Shown here in pieces: positions 34,701-44,600 of a stretch of 64,000 nt of DNA; position 1 is the stretch's first letter; every line of letters starts with the position of its first letter. Position numbers and translations under genes: made by a program. Source of the DNA: Xanthostigma xanthostigma. Taxonomy: Eukaryota; Arthropoda; Insecta; Raphidioptera; Raphidiidae. The stretch is from contig OY754470.1 in NCBI GenBank assembly GCA_963575645.1, positions 46,469,201 through 46,533,200 on the forward strand, written 5' to 3'. The notes under the pieces were generated by a model. It ran no database searches. It was not told the origin of the DNA and saw only the letters and a program-made list of their open reading frames with translations.

Positions 34701-36286
34701 AAAATTTTCATTAGACGCGCTAATTTTAAGAAATACAGTAGACAGCAAAGTGGCATTTTGCTCTTAGTTATTTCTTTGTCAAACCAAAATATGTCCGGAC
34801 GAAGCCGGACCGGAAAGCTAAAGTATAATTAAACGTATTTTACAGCGTGATATGAACATGGGAGATCAACTAGAAGCCCTCACCAACCGAATGAGCGGTC
34901 GGGTACGCAACGTTACATGCGTGATGCAAGAATTGGGATATCTGGACGAAAATCTCGAACCAAACTATGAGAAAATTTTGTCACGCATTGAAAACTTGCC
35001 GGTTGCCGATGAATTAAGAAAGGACATGCAAGATGGCGTCACGTTCTGCCAACAATTCTCGGTGAGTTTTTGTTTTATTTCTTTCATATTATTGCCCACC
35101 ATTTTTTTATGAATTTGGCGTAACGTTGAAAGCACGTAGTGACGAGGTGTTGCGCGTTTTAATTCTCGAAAGAAGATGTGATCGATTTAAACAAAATTTG
35201 AAGTACATATTGGAATCCATCACCGCACGAACTTCGTGCGGTGAATTATTTAATTCTCTGATTTACCCAACTGCGGCGAAGCCAAAAGGAAGGGTTATGA
35301 GTTTAGCAGTCTATGTATGTTTGTATTTACGGATGTTCCACCGTAGCGCCTAAAGTATTCATCCAATTTTGATAAATTAGGTGTCAATTGATTCGTTATT
35401 AAGTTCCGGGTCACATAGTCTAAATTTATTTTTGAATAGTGGTCCCAGGGGTGAGAAAATCGAAAACAAATAAAAAATAAGTTCTAAAAAAATAATTTAA
35501 ATAACAAATAAGTTCAAAAACTAAAAACCGACTACTGAAAAGTATAAAACAAGAAAATATTCTCATCTGACAATAGCCGTGGTCGTATGCCCCTCTAGAT
35601 GTATAGCCTGTTTGCCCTAGAGCTTATGATCGCTTACTACTGTTAAAATGTAATGTTTTGTTAGGGTAGGTGGCATATGATCACGGTTACAACTACTGGT
35701 TAGAGCCCTTACAAATATAAATCCGACCCTGTGCACAGGGAACAGCCTGTTTTCATACTTTATGTGGTCAATTGTTTATTTTTTGTTACTGATTGAGTAC
35801 GCAAAGTCATGGAAAATCATCTATAGAAAACCTTTACCTACTGGACTAGAAGAGGCTACCCTGCGGAAATAATCAAATTGTATTTAGGTTTTGAAAACTA
35901 TTTTTGGATCCAAAAACGAAGGCCCTGTCACAAACAACCTATCGTGAGCCATTGACTGATAAACTGTATCTTTCTAGCAATGTATTCCGGACGTAAAACG
36001 TGAAAAATCGCCGTTATCTCGAGAACTTGTCAAACCAATGTTCTTCTTCCGTTGCTACAAACACAAGAAGTTGGAGGCATGCATTATGAAGGATGTTCGC
36101 GAAAAATTCAATCAAGATTCTGATGGTGATTTCGAATCGTTAGCTGATGGCATTCGATCATCAGATGATGTGAGATATCGTTCTTCTAAGTCATTTAAAC
36201 TTGATCCTGAAGAAGATGGAATAGCCATTTCAATGTACGACTTTTTGTACGGAAGTACTGATGTTGAATTAGACTCTTTGTTATAA
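31599..36286 (+). CDS. Secreted OBP-like protein, five coding exons, 378 aa
   Basis: Joined exons 31599-31706, 32440-32754, 33324-33512, 34846-35061 and 35978-36286 give one frame; all junctions are phase 0 with GT/AG borders. ATG 31599 is chosen because it follows an acceptor (TTTTTTACAG) by five bases, implying an upstream non-coding exon. Residues 1-20 are a signal peptide (AIIVAFALAVIGVQA). Mature Cys sit in ESCFGP, CMKC, VTCVMQELG, FCQQF, QCIPD, FRCYK and EACIMK, eight in all. VTCVMQELGYLDE and the spaced Cys after it resemble helices 3-6 of insect odorant-binding proteins. A Tyr/Pro/Gln-rich linker (residues about 142-204) splits the domain, and an acidic tail follows. Likely role: extracellular small-ligand carrier. 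I infer the family from spacing; an Obp59a-type divergent OBP is one possibility. Confidence 0.72.
31759..32248 (-). mobile_element. pogo/Tigger element in intron 1 of the OBP-like gene
   Basis: Ends CAGTGTAACCTCTTTATAAC and the near-complement TATATAAGAGGTTACACTG, flanked by TA on both sides. On the minus strand about 32070-31900 reads SIQQALDAAKLIEKFLL and TRIRYLIKYK, resembling the C-terminal end of Tigger/pogo transposases. The catalytic core is missing. It is a deletion derivative. Confidence 0.78.
32440..32754 (+). CDS. OBP-like gene, coding exon 2
   Basis: 105 codons after a GATTTTCAG acceptor, with a GTAATT donor. It carries the first three Cys and a Gln/Ser-rich stretch, then a helix-like LPGFDVEKLHQAILAYRP end. 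Confidence 0.82.
32860..33283. repeat. Fold-back element in intron 2 of the OBP-like gene
   Basis: Arms of about 140 bases (about 32866-33003 and 33143-33282) are reverse complements, sharing TATTTACGCTATACGTTCAT, CCAAATTTCAATT and TTCATCCAGT. A (AG)n-rich segment lies in the loop. Confidence 0.88.
33324..33512 (+). CDS. OBP-like gene, coding exon 3 (Tyr/Pro/Gln-rich)
   Basis: 63 codons between a TTATTTCAG acceptor and a GTAAGT donor. It has no Cys. Repeated YP, FYP and PYS steps form a low-complexity linker unlike ordinary OBPs. Confidence 0.82.
33756..34308 (+). mobile_element. Harbinger-like MITE with MADF-like fragment, intron 3
   Basis: Ends hold CATAGACGCTCAATATTATT and the complement AATAATATTGAGCGTCTATG; flanking TTA (33753-33755 and 34309-34311) fits the 3-bp TWA duplication of PIF/Harbinger elements. 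A plus-strand frame from about 33992 reads KKAERQIIVEFIEVYRGM, then a stop and frameshift, and SKDYT / SNRDNM pieces, which resemble the start of a MADF domain. MADF/Myb-type proteins accompany Harbinger transposases. It is dead. Confidence 0.62.
34788..34818 (-). repeat. Retroposon tail fragment, intron 3
   Basis: ATGTCCGGACGAAGCCGGAC matches the start of the dispersed LINE/SINE tails in reverse orientation. Confidence 0.45.
34846..35061 (+). CDS. OBP-like gene, coding exon 4
   Basis: 72 codons, TTTTACAG acceptor and GTGAGT donor. Contains VTCVMQELGYLDENLEPNYE and FCQQFS. Confidence 0.85.
35262..35700. mobile_element. Fold-back element, copy 2, intron 4 of the OBP-like gene
   Basis: Collinear with 21965-22440: GGGTTATGAGTTTAGCAGTC, TACGGATGTTCCACCGTAGC, GGTCCCAGGGGTGAGA and GAAAAGTATAAAACAAG. 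The right hairpin arm is shorter than in copy 1. Confidence 0.75.
35978..36286 (+). CDS. OBP-like gene, terminal coding exon
   Basis: TTTCTAG acceptor, 102 codons plus TAA. Carries the last three Cys (QCIPD, FRCYK, EACIMK) and an acidic Ser/Asp-rich tail. Confidence 0.85.
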   Translation, partial: QCIPDVKREKSPLSRELVKPMFFFRCYKHKKLEACIMKDVREKFNQDSDGDFESLADGIRSSDDVRYRSSKSFKLDPEEDGIAISMYDFLYGSTDVELDSLL

Positions 36287-36372
36287 ACCAAAATTCTTCA
36301 GTAAATAGAAATGGATAAACAAATACTCAATAATCTATAACAATACTTATTTGAAAATGATGTAAGTAAATG

Positions 36373-36378
36373 AATAAA
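36373..36378 (+). terminator. Polyadenylation signal of the OBP-like gene
   Basis: AATAAA lies 87 bases after the stop codon in A/T-rich 3-prime sequence. Confidence 0.5.
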
Positions 36379-36379
36379 T

Positions 36380-38421
36380 TAAGAAAAGATGTTTATAGGT
36401 AAGACAGTACTAGCGGAATTTGTTGAGGTATTTTAAATATTGTGTGCTCGTTGATTACTTTTGAATCATGAACGTCTTTTTTTAATGTCACCAACAGCTA
36501 GGATTATGTAGGCTCAGTACCAATTCTCATTTTCAATTTGCTATTATTTATTAATAATAAATTGAACATTCAATTGATACTTTCATCAGTTCTTAGATTA
36601 GAATCTGGGGGGAAAACGCCATGTTAACATCAGGGTCGCTATTTTTAAGCCCGATCATAGAGGTCCCAGTGGAACACAGGCTTCAAACGAAACGTTACTA
36701 GCTATAAGCAATTATTAGCCAAAAAAATAGTGTTTTTATCTCCTGTTGATACATAAAATTTTAACTTACTGTAAGTACCAACTGATTCCGCTAGAGCTTG
36801 CTGTTAATTGAAATATAAACTTTCCTGTATAACTGATTATTAAATGATACGAAATTTAATTAAATTGAAATGATAATTTTGTCTTGTTTAATAGTCATTA
36901 TTAATTTATAAGCTTTCATATCTCTCTTGCCAGATATGATCGTGTTGTTTGCACGCTCGAAATTTGGACACGACCAAGTTGAAAAATTTTTTTTTAATCG
37001 GAATTTTTGGGAGTGCAACCAACACAAATAATACATTTAAATCATACTTGCCAATGTGTATTTCGCTTTTTAAGAATTCATTGTGCTGAAATTTAGAAAT
37101 TAAAATTTTGTTGGTTTGATCATTGCAAAATTGAAGCATTCAGGGATAGTCAACAGCGCAACAAAATTCGGTAATCGAAGTTGTTAATCGAATAAATCAG
37201 CCACCTGATTAAACAAAGTAGTTTCATTTTGAAATTGTGAGGTTATGTTGCAGGTTAACTATTCTTGTTGATTATCGAACATTATGTACTTTGCCAAAAT
37301 AATTCCAATGTAATTAAACACAAACCAATGTGCCAAAAATGGTGAAGGAATTAATTGGGATAAACACGTTATGGGGTCATCACAAAAATTGTGATTTTTA
37401 CGTTATAGGGAAATGGAACGAAGATAATTAACAATCTTTTTTGTATAATTTAAGACTTATTTTATATAGTTTATTTATAAAAAATACAATTAGTTATTGT
37501 AAACAGTATTAAATGATTTTGTAATTTTATAAAAAAAAAGAACTATACACATAATTGCATAAATTTACCTATTTTTTATTTCAAGCTGCCAGAATTCTTT
37601 CAAAATTGATCTTAGTTTGACAACCAAGACTGGAGAAAATATTCTCAGATCACTAAGTTTTTTAAAGTACTTATATAAAATCAGTACAACTGCTTCAAGG
37701 ATTTAAACTTTTAACTGGAGGGGGGGGGGTGCAATAACCAAACATGTTGCGTGCATATTTCTCCATTGTTTTGTGTCGCAATGCAATTAGCAAAACAACC
37801 GAGAAATGTGTTCACAGCTTAAAAAATATCTTTGGTTTTAATTGCATTTAAAAAATGGAATGTATTTTTTTTTCTCACTATTCTGTCTGTCTGTCTATCA
37901 CAGCCTTCTATCTTCTAAACTATTAATTGCCACAATAATGAAATCAACAATATTATGGTGGTTCACACACAGACAGAAAAGCATTTTTTTTTTGTTATTA
38001 GACTTGCATTTAAAGAATTCACGTAAACATTTTTTTAAGATAGCCATGTGGGGTGTCTTTGCATAGATCTTATCGAATAGAATAAGAAACCATGTTTTTT
38101 TCAGTTCAAAATGGCGGCGTGACAATATGAAATTTGGTAAGTATGTTTTTCTTCACGGTTATGACTAATGACAAATAAGTTTCATTAAAATCGGTTCAGT
38201 TGTTTCTGAGATAAGCGCCTCAGAACCTTGTCAGATATAATAGCTGCAAGACAAGAATGTACAAACTAACCGATTTTCTATTGTTTATTTAAATCAAAAT
38301 ACCTCTTTAAAGAAAATAGTCTTTCCCCCTTAATTTCAATTCTAAATACTAAGTTAGATATGTAACAAGTTACAATAATTAGTCCGACCGTTTCTGCGTG
38401 ATGTTCAAACAAAAATATTTA
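36380..38421. other. Convergent intergenic region
   Basis: About 2 kb between two gene 3-prime ends. It is A/T-rich, with a G-run at 37722-37731, a CTGT tetranucleotide run near 37885 and dispersed-repeat phrases (AAAATCGGTTCAGTTGTTTC, 38189). TTTATT at 38284-38289 is an AATAAA on the minus strand, suitable for rumi polyadenylation. Confidence 0.45.
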
Positions 38422-38853
38422 TCATCTTTTGTGTTGTATTTCAATTAAATTATGGTCTCGTTTAGGCGTGAAAGTCAACAATTTTGTATATTTTCTTAAC
38501 AGTGTATTCCAATAACACAGGATATTTTTCATAGTCAAATTTTCCCAAATAAATTTATAACCTTCTTCAGCTATTTCTTTCACTGTATCGTCATTATGTG
38601 CAGCAAATTGTATGTAATCTTTCAACTCTTCCTGGCTCGATTCAGCTCGGATGGGTATGTAATGAACCCATGGTTTCATTGCTGAATAAAAGAATTCTAA
38701 CCAGCCATCGTCTATGTGAAAGACGAGTGATTTGCAGAGAAATAAGTGCTTGAAACGAAAACTAGCAGCGACACCTCGGAAATTGAACAAAAATCTATAC
38801 TTGCAATGCTCTTCTAGAGATACTTCAGGTGCAGGTGGGGCGTTTAAAGTGTC
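38422..38853 (-). CDS. rumi: rumi, exon 4 (C-terminal)
   Basis: After a CTTTTTAG acceptor it reads [19 protein letters not shown] and continues to the TGA. Contains [14 protein letters not shown] and PWVHYIPI. Confidence 0.93.
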   Translation of the reverse strand, partial: DTLNAPPAPEVSLEEHCKYRFLFNFRGVAASFRFKHLFLCKSLVFHIDDGWLEFFYSAMKPWVHYIPIRAESSQEELKDYIQFAAHNDDTVKEIAEEGYKFIWENLTMKNILCYWNTLLRKYTKLLTFTPKRDHNLIEIQHKR

Positions 38854-40479
38854 CTAAAAAGTTTGTTTTTTAAAGTGAAACTTTTATTCTATCGCCCCGA
38901 ATTTTTCTGGCCGTCTGTTGCATGTCGCATTACAGGCGGCCGCGGAGTAGGGGTAAAGTGAAAGGCGTTCGGAGTAGGCGCTCGGTAGAGCAGCCAAGGC
39001 CAATGTGGCGGCGCCCATGGTTAGCATCAGCTGACCGTGTAGTATGTATAACACATAGTCAGTCTGTCATGCGGGCAAGTGCTGTACAGTGTTTACATGT
39101 TTTTATTCGTATATTCATGTGAATATTGTTGTTTATAATTAATCGTGATGGATAAGTGCCTACAATCCAATAAAAGTTTCACTTGCGTCGTGGTTTCTTA
39201 AAACCACACAACTGTTTTTTAATTAGTCCTAAAATATTTTTTAGTCTTGCAACGACGAACTTTTTATACGGGTTTCTTACAAATCGATCTCACATTGAAG
39301 TCAGAACCGAACATCGAAGTGAATGGCTATAGCTATTGTCATTCAAAAAATGATAAATTGAAAATATGAATTAGTGCTGGGTAAATTTTTTAGTGCAAAA
39401 TATTCGTTCGCCATGAGTTGAAATTCTAGTTTATGAGATTTTTTGAGCAAAGGTTATTAATATTTAAAAAAACTAAACTTACAGCGTTCGATTTCCATGC
39501 CTGGTTTTTTGTGTATTGTGCATCAACTAAATTAGGATGTTTTCTTGACAACAAAACAATATTATCTCTGGTGCTGCTTGTTCTTGAGCCTCTGAAGAAC
39601 GCCTTTGGATCTTTCTTTTGCCATGGATATTTGTCAGCTGTTTGACTTAATGACTTTCGATGTTGGTCCCAACGACCCAGTCCTTGGGGGTAGAGCGAAA
39701 TGGCTGGCCCACCTTCCCAAAATGACCATGCTGGATACATTATATCAACGTAATGATTAGTTTTGCTAAATGAAAATACTGGAATTGGTTCGGTCGCTCT
39801 GTTTTTAAGTATTTGAGGCCAGTCTCTTGTGTTGAGAATAAATTCTGTATCAGGCAGTTTTGATATCAGTTTTAAAATGAAATGTTCTATTCCTGAACAT
39901 CGAGCTGGAAACATGCAATTCTTTTCCCTGTACAGTCGGTGACTTATTATTTGATATTTAGTGCCCCTAAAAACACGTCACTTGAATAATTTTTACTACA
40001 AAGGAAAGGTAAAAAAATATATACCTAATGTACCTAAACATTTTTAGGTACATTCTGTGAAAGCGTTTGATTTGGTTGACATGTTTTAAAATTCTGAATA
40101 AGTATACTAACTTTGTTGCAGCTTTTGTTAATAAATCTTCTGAGATGCCTTTTGCTTTAAAAGGTTTTAAATCTGCATTTAATGTAGAAAAGAAACAACT
40201 ACAATTTTTCGAGTCATATGCAACAAATTTATTATTTGCTGAGTGAATATTTCCCAAAATTTCTTCGTATTTTATGTTATTCATATCTGAAAAATACAGA
40301 CCGTTGAATACGAATACGAATTAGACTTTAAATTTCAAATTTTTAATATTCCAACCTTGCGAGTAATAATTTTCTTCTTGGAAATTACATACACCACCGG
40401 AATCGTCAGTACAGTGGCCATTTTCACAATAGGCTATAAATATGTAACTGCAAATTATTAAAATAAATAGAAAATTCAT
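38422..40479 (-). CDS. rumi: Protein O-glucosyltransferase, Rumi/POGLUT1 family, 404 aa
   Basis: Exons on the minus strand: 40479-40356, 40286-40112, 39966-39483 and 38853-38422; phases join exactly and all borders are GT/AG. The enzyme transfers glucose from UDP-glucose to Ser in EGF repeats, notably of Notch, in the ER. A signal peptide ([18 protein letters not shown]) opens the protein. The CAP10-type glycosyltransferase domain shows [96 protein letters not shown] and PWVHYIPI. Length matches the family (about 400). The end, LIEIQHKR, has no KDEL-like ER-retention tetrapeptide, unlike the fly and human proteins as I recall them. The neighbour on the other side of the 3-prime end is convergent and unrelated. 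Confidence 0.94.
38873..39184. mobile_element. Inverted-ended insert in rumi intron 3
   Basis: Perfect 16-bp ends AAGTGAAACTTTTATT / AATAAAAGTTTCACTT bracket 312 bases, including a GC-rich block (GGCGGCCGCGGAGTAGGGG) unlike the surrounding intron. No domain is seen. Confidence 0.65.
39483..39966 (-). CDS. rumi: rumi, exon 3 (catalytic core)
   Basis: The GTTTTTAG acceptor restores TKGTKYQII across the junction. The exon ends AWKSNA with a GTAAGT donor. It holds most of the nucleotide-sugar-binding core. Confidence 0.93.
40112..40286 (-). CDS. rumi: rumi, exon 2
   Basis: TTTTTCAG acceptor and GTTAGT donor. Encodes [28 protein letters not shown] and [12 protein letters not shown]; the last codon is completed in exon 3. 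Confidence 0.88.
40356..40479 (-). CDS. rumi: rumi, exon 1
   Basis: 41 codons plus one base: signal peptide and a short Cys-bearing stretch ([15 protein letters not shown]). The donor reads CAAG/GTTGGA. Confidence 0.82.
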
Positions 40480-40489
40480 ATTATTGTAT

Positions 40490-40900
40490 TTAACACAATA
40501 TATAAACCATTATTGAGATTTTATTTCAAATTAAATAATTTAAAGGTTATGTTTCATTTGACTCATAAAAAAAATTGAAGACTGAGTCATCACTGATATT
40601 TCATTATCTATACTAATATAGGTATGTAATATATGTGGCATAATTTCATAGGACGGGTATGCTTTACACTGTTTCAATGCTTTGCCGCTTTATTCAGTCA
40701 ATACGCGCTATAAAGATGCTTACTCTCCATACATAAATCTGACAGCTTACATCAGAGACGTCTGTCGGAATTTTGTTGAAATGTGTAGTTCAATGACTTA
40801 CAAATTATTTATCTAATGTTCAGCTTTGTTGCAATCAACAATAATTGTTGTTTGAAACGTAAGAGAAGGAGATTGTAGATTATAGACGCTCAACAGCTGA
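40490..40900. other. rumi upstream region
   Basis: About 400 bases between the rumi start codon and the repeat complex. A TTTATATATTG stretch about 25 bases upstream of the ATG (minus strand) is TATA-like; no firm promoter call is possible. Confidence 0.3.
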
Positions 40901-40920
40901 GGTCGTCAGCGATTTAGAAC

Positions 40921-41390
40921 GTGGACACGTCCAATCCCAATCCAGTCATTTTTTATAAGCTTACCGAACTTGAATCGGATCCGAGAGATTATCCAAAATT
41001 GTCCAAAGAAAAACCTAAGGGAAATGAAAATCTCGTTTTTATATTTAGTCGATTTTCGAAATTTTTCAAAAACTCGCTTTGTAGGTCCGGAAATGACACT
41101 ACTAATCAAAAAGTAAGCTCAACTTTTAGTTCTGTGGGCATTTGAAGCGCGTTTAAATATAGAAACAACATTTGAACGTATCTATCTTCAAAACGGTAAG
41201 TGGTACGAACTTGCGGATGAGCTCATTGAAGAGGCGTTTTTTATCAGTATACTGAATTTGAAATGTATCCGATAAGTATTCAAGACTTTTCATAAAAGCA
41301 ATTTGAACGGGTTCATCTCCGAAAAGGTATTAGATACACTTTGAAAGCTTAAGTAATTATCGAAAAGAAGTTACTACGTAAAAAGAATTT
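40921..41390 (+). repeat. CGAAACGGTA-type repeat, solitary diverged unit
   Basis: Reads CTTGAATCGGATCCGAGAGA, GGTCCGGAAATGACACTAC, TAAGCTCAACTTTTAGTTCT and AACGGTAAGTGGTACGAAC, the same ordered boxes as 56157-56570 in the same orientation. It lies just outside the left arm and is clearly more diverged than the arms are from each other. Confidence 0.75.
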
Positions 41391-41604
41391 TATCTGTAAC
41401 TAGCCGCTACCCGCGACTCCACACGCGATTAATATGAAACAGGACAGTACAGCGCAGCCTCCTTCTGCTCCACCGTATTGCTGTACCACTTTTAAAAACA
41501 CCTTGTATGCTTTTTTTTGGGATGAATTTTCATAAAAACTTTCTTAGCCTTAGTTATTTTGTATTTTTTTTAAGACAGTTTTGGACAACCTCTCGGATCC
41601 GATT

Positions 41605-44600
41605 CAAATTCGGTAGGCTTATGGAAAATGACTCGCTGAAGTCACCAAGCCCCTCCGTTGCTTCATATCACTTACCGTTTCGAAGATACACCCGTTCAAA
41701 TTGCTTTTCTGGAATACGCATCGGAAACATTTCAAATTCGGTGTAGTGTGTACTGACAGAAAACGACACGCTGAATTCAATGAGCGCACCCGGAGGTCTG
41801 TATCTAATACCGTTTCGAAGATATAGACGTTTAAATGTTTCTTCTACATTTAAATTCACTACAAAAGCCCACAGGACCTAAAGTTGAGCTTATATTTAGA
41901 TTTGGAGTGTCATTTCCTGTTAGTATAAGCCGTCTGGACGTGAAAAGCGAGTTATTGGAAAATCTTGAAAAACGACTGAAAACGAGATTTTTCCCATAGT
42001 ATAGCCTTAGTTATTTTGTGATTTTTTTAAGACAGTTTTGGACAACCTCTCGGATCCGATTCAAATTCGGTAGGCTTATGGAAAATGACTCGCTGAAGTC
42101 ACCAAGCCCCTCCGTTGCTTCATATCACTTACCGTTTCGAAGATACACCCGTTCGAAAATTCAAAATTTTTAAGAATTTGTGTGTGTAAACGGAAAAATA
42201 TGTGGTCGTGGCTGTGGCCGTGGCCACCTTATTTGCACTATATATTTTATAAATAAAAATATTTGTTTTTAGTTAATTTGTGTATATTTTTCACAATCAT
42301 TAACACATATACAATAATAGGGGTACAATATAAGAAGTAATAATTAAAATAATATTTTTTGATATCAACTTGATGCAGGCAACTCCAGAGGGGTTGGGGG
42401 TCGCCCAGTCACGATCGCAGTATCCTGTAACAAAAAAAGAAAAAGTTATTTTTTCACGATTACAAAATGCGCATACATTGTATCCAATCTTGTAAATTGT
42501 GGACGCTTTAATTATGTCAATTGCATTTCAATTGAAGCCTTTATCGCTGTAGACTGTAGAGCGTCCATAATATATAAAATATCTGTAGGGCGGCCTAGGC
42601 CCTAAAATACATTGGACTAAATAAGAACGTCTGTAAGACGCTAGACCGTTGTCGAGCGTCTATAAGACGCTGAGCCTCCGTTGTCGAGCGTCTATTTACA
42701 TTACAATATGCTCATCTTAATTTCTTTACGTTATACTTAGAGAGAGATTTTTGTTAAGAAATCTGCAAAAAAACGTACAAGATCTCTACAAACCTAAAAA
42801 TCAAAAATTTGCTATTCAGCTCCCAGAAGTATCAAGAGGTATCGATGGCCAGTGCTGCGAATACAATATAGCACACCAAAGGCACTTGCATAACATGATT
42901 ATATACCGGATGTTTTCATAGCTCTGTACCGCTGTCGTGTTTGATGCATGTGTATTATATTATTCTTTGATTCATTTTTAATTTATTGTTCGGTCCGCAT
43001 GTAGACAACATAGATTTTAAATTATAGACGTTCGACAACAAAGCTCGTCAACATGTATGCTTGCAGAAAAATCATAGATTTTATCGTTAAATTAAAACGT
43101 AATGAAAAAAGGTAGAGTTTTGAAATTTTGAACATGCGTTTAAGTCCGGTGACAATGCATAAATACAATATGGCGGACGCCCCAAAACGACGGACCACTC
43201 TTTTTGTTACAACGTACTTAACATGGATATCAAATGAAAGAGTTTGACAAGTGGAATACGATAAGCTATGTGACGTCATTGTAAACCCAATATGGCGGAC
43301 GTCGCATATCTGATCGGGTTGAAGTTTTCTATACATATAATATGTTTCCGATGAGAATACATGATTTGATCGTTTTTAGAATTAAATATTCAATAATTCA
43401 ATAATTTTTAATAATTTAGTCATAAATATAAGTGTGGGTTGTGACTAATAAGCAATCGTAGACCTTACAACCCACACATTATAAGTTTTTTTAGTAATAA
43501 TATTTCAGAAAACTTATTTACACAATCAAAAAAATACTTACATAGACAATTTTTCAACAAGAGTCGATTGGAAGATCGTTTCTGAAGATCCTAGTCGCAG
43601 ATTCCCACCTTCATATGCGAGTTGGTCTCAAAATTGTTGACCAAAGGACAGCACCTAGCGTTGAATCTGCAACAATCAAATGTTTACATAAGATTACGGT
43701 GTTTGATACATTTCAATACAGTCAGGGAAAAAAATTAAATGAACATAATATTATACAGGACACAAAGAACGGTTAAGCACTATTACTTGCGGATCATTTA
43801 GCATCACAAAATAGATAAGTGTTTGAAATGGAAGGTAACACCAATTGTTTTGACCCGTCTGCAAAGAACATCAATGCCAGTTCAAAATTACTAATCCGGA
43901 CTTCGTTAAATTCCCAATGAAAAAAGCTGTTTTTAAAATTTATTATGTATAGAGGTCAAGTAGGTATAAAATATACAAAATATTTTGTAATGTAATAATG
44001 TGTTTTCTTTTTAATTTTTTCAAAGTCCTGAATCTGTTCACAGCCGGGTATTGTACTTTTTTTATCGAACACCGCGTATAGTATTTCATATTTAAAACCA
44101 TTGTCTTTTGACACCGCCCACAGTAATAAAAATAATAATTGTATTAGGATGGCAGGTCGCTTCCAGTGTTACATAAATTCAGTGGCGTATTAAAAATATT
44201 TTTTGATCGATTTAAAAAAAAACTAAAGTTTTATGTTTTGAGTTTTATAATATAATAATTAATTATTTTCAAATTTTGAGTATACAATATCATCGATAGT
44301 ATAATAAAAACGTTTAACTTAAATATTACTTATTTTATTTTTAAAGTTTTAGTGTGCTTTAATGTACCTACTAGACTGTATAACAAGTGAACAAACAAAC
44401 GGAACGTGAAGTTAAATGAAAACGTTTGAATTAAGTGAACGAAAAATAACAATTGAAGAGATATAAATTTTTTTTACACATGAATAATAAGTATTCGAAA
44501 TAACATTCTTAATACATTTTATGGGTCTGTCCTTTTTTTTTTAAATAATAATTCATGTTCTTTAGAATCAACAACGAGTTTATACAAAACACGAAACATG

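Noticed and set aside
43022-43336. Open frame of about 104 codons in the left arm (mirror at 53300) as a gene
   Set aside because: It overlaps a dispersed CRE-like repeat also found at 31400, and differences between arms are not synonymous-biased.
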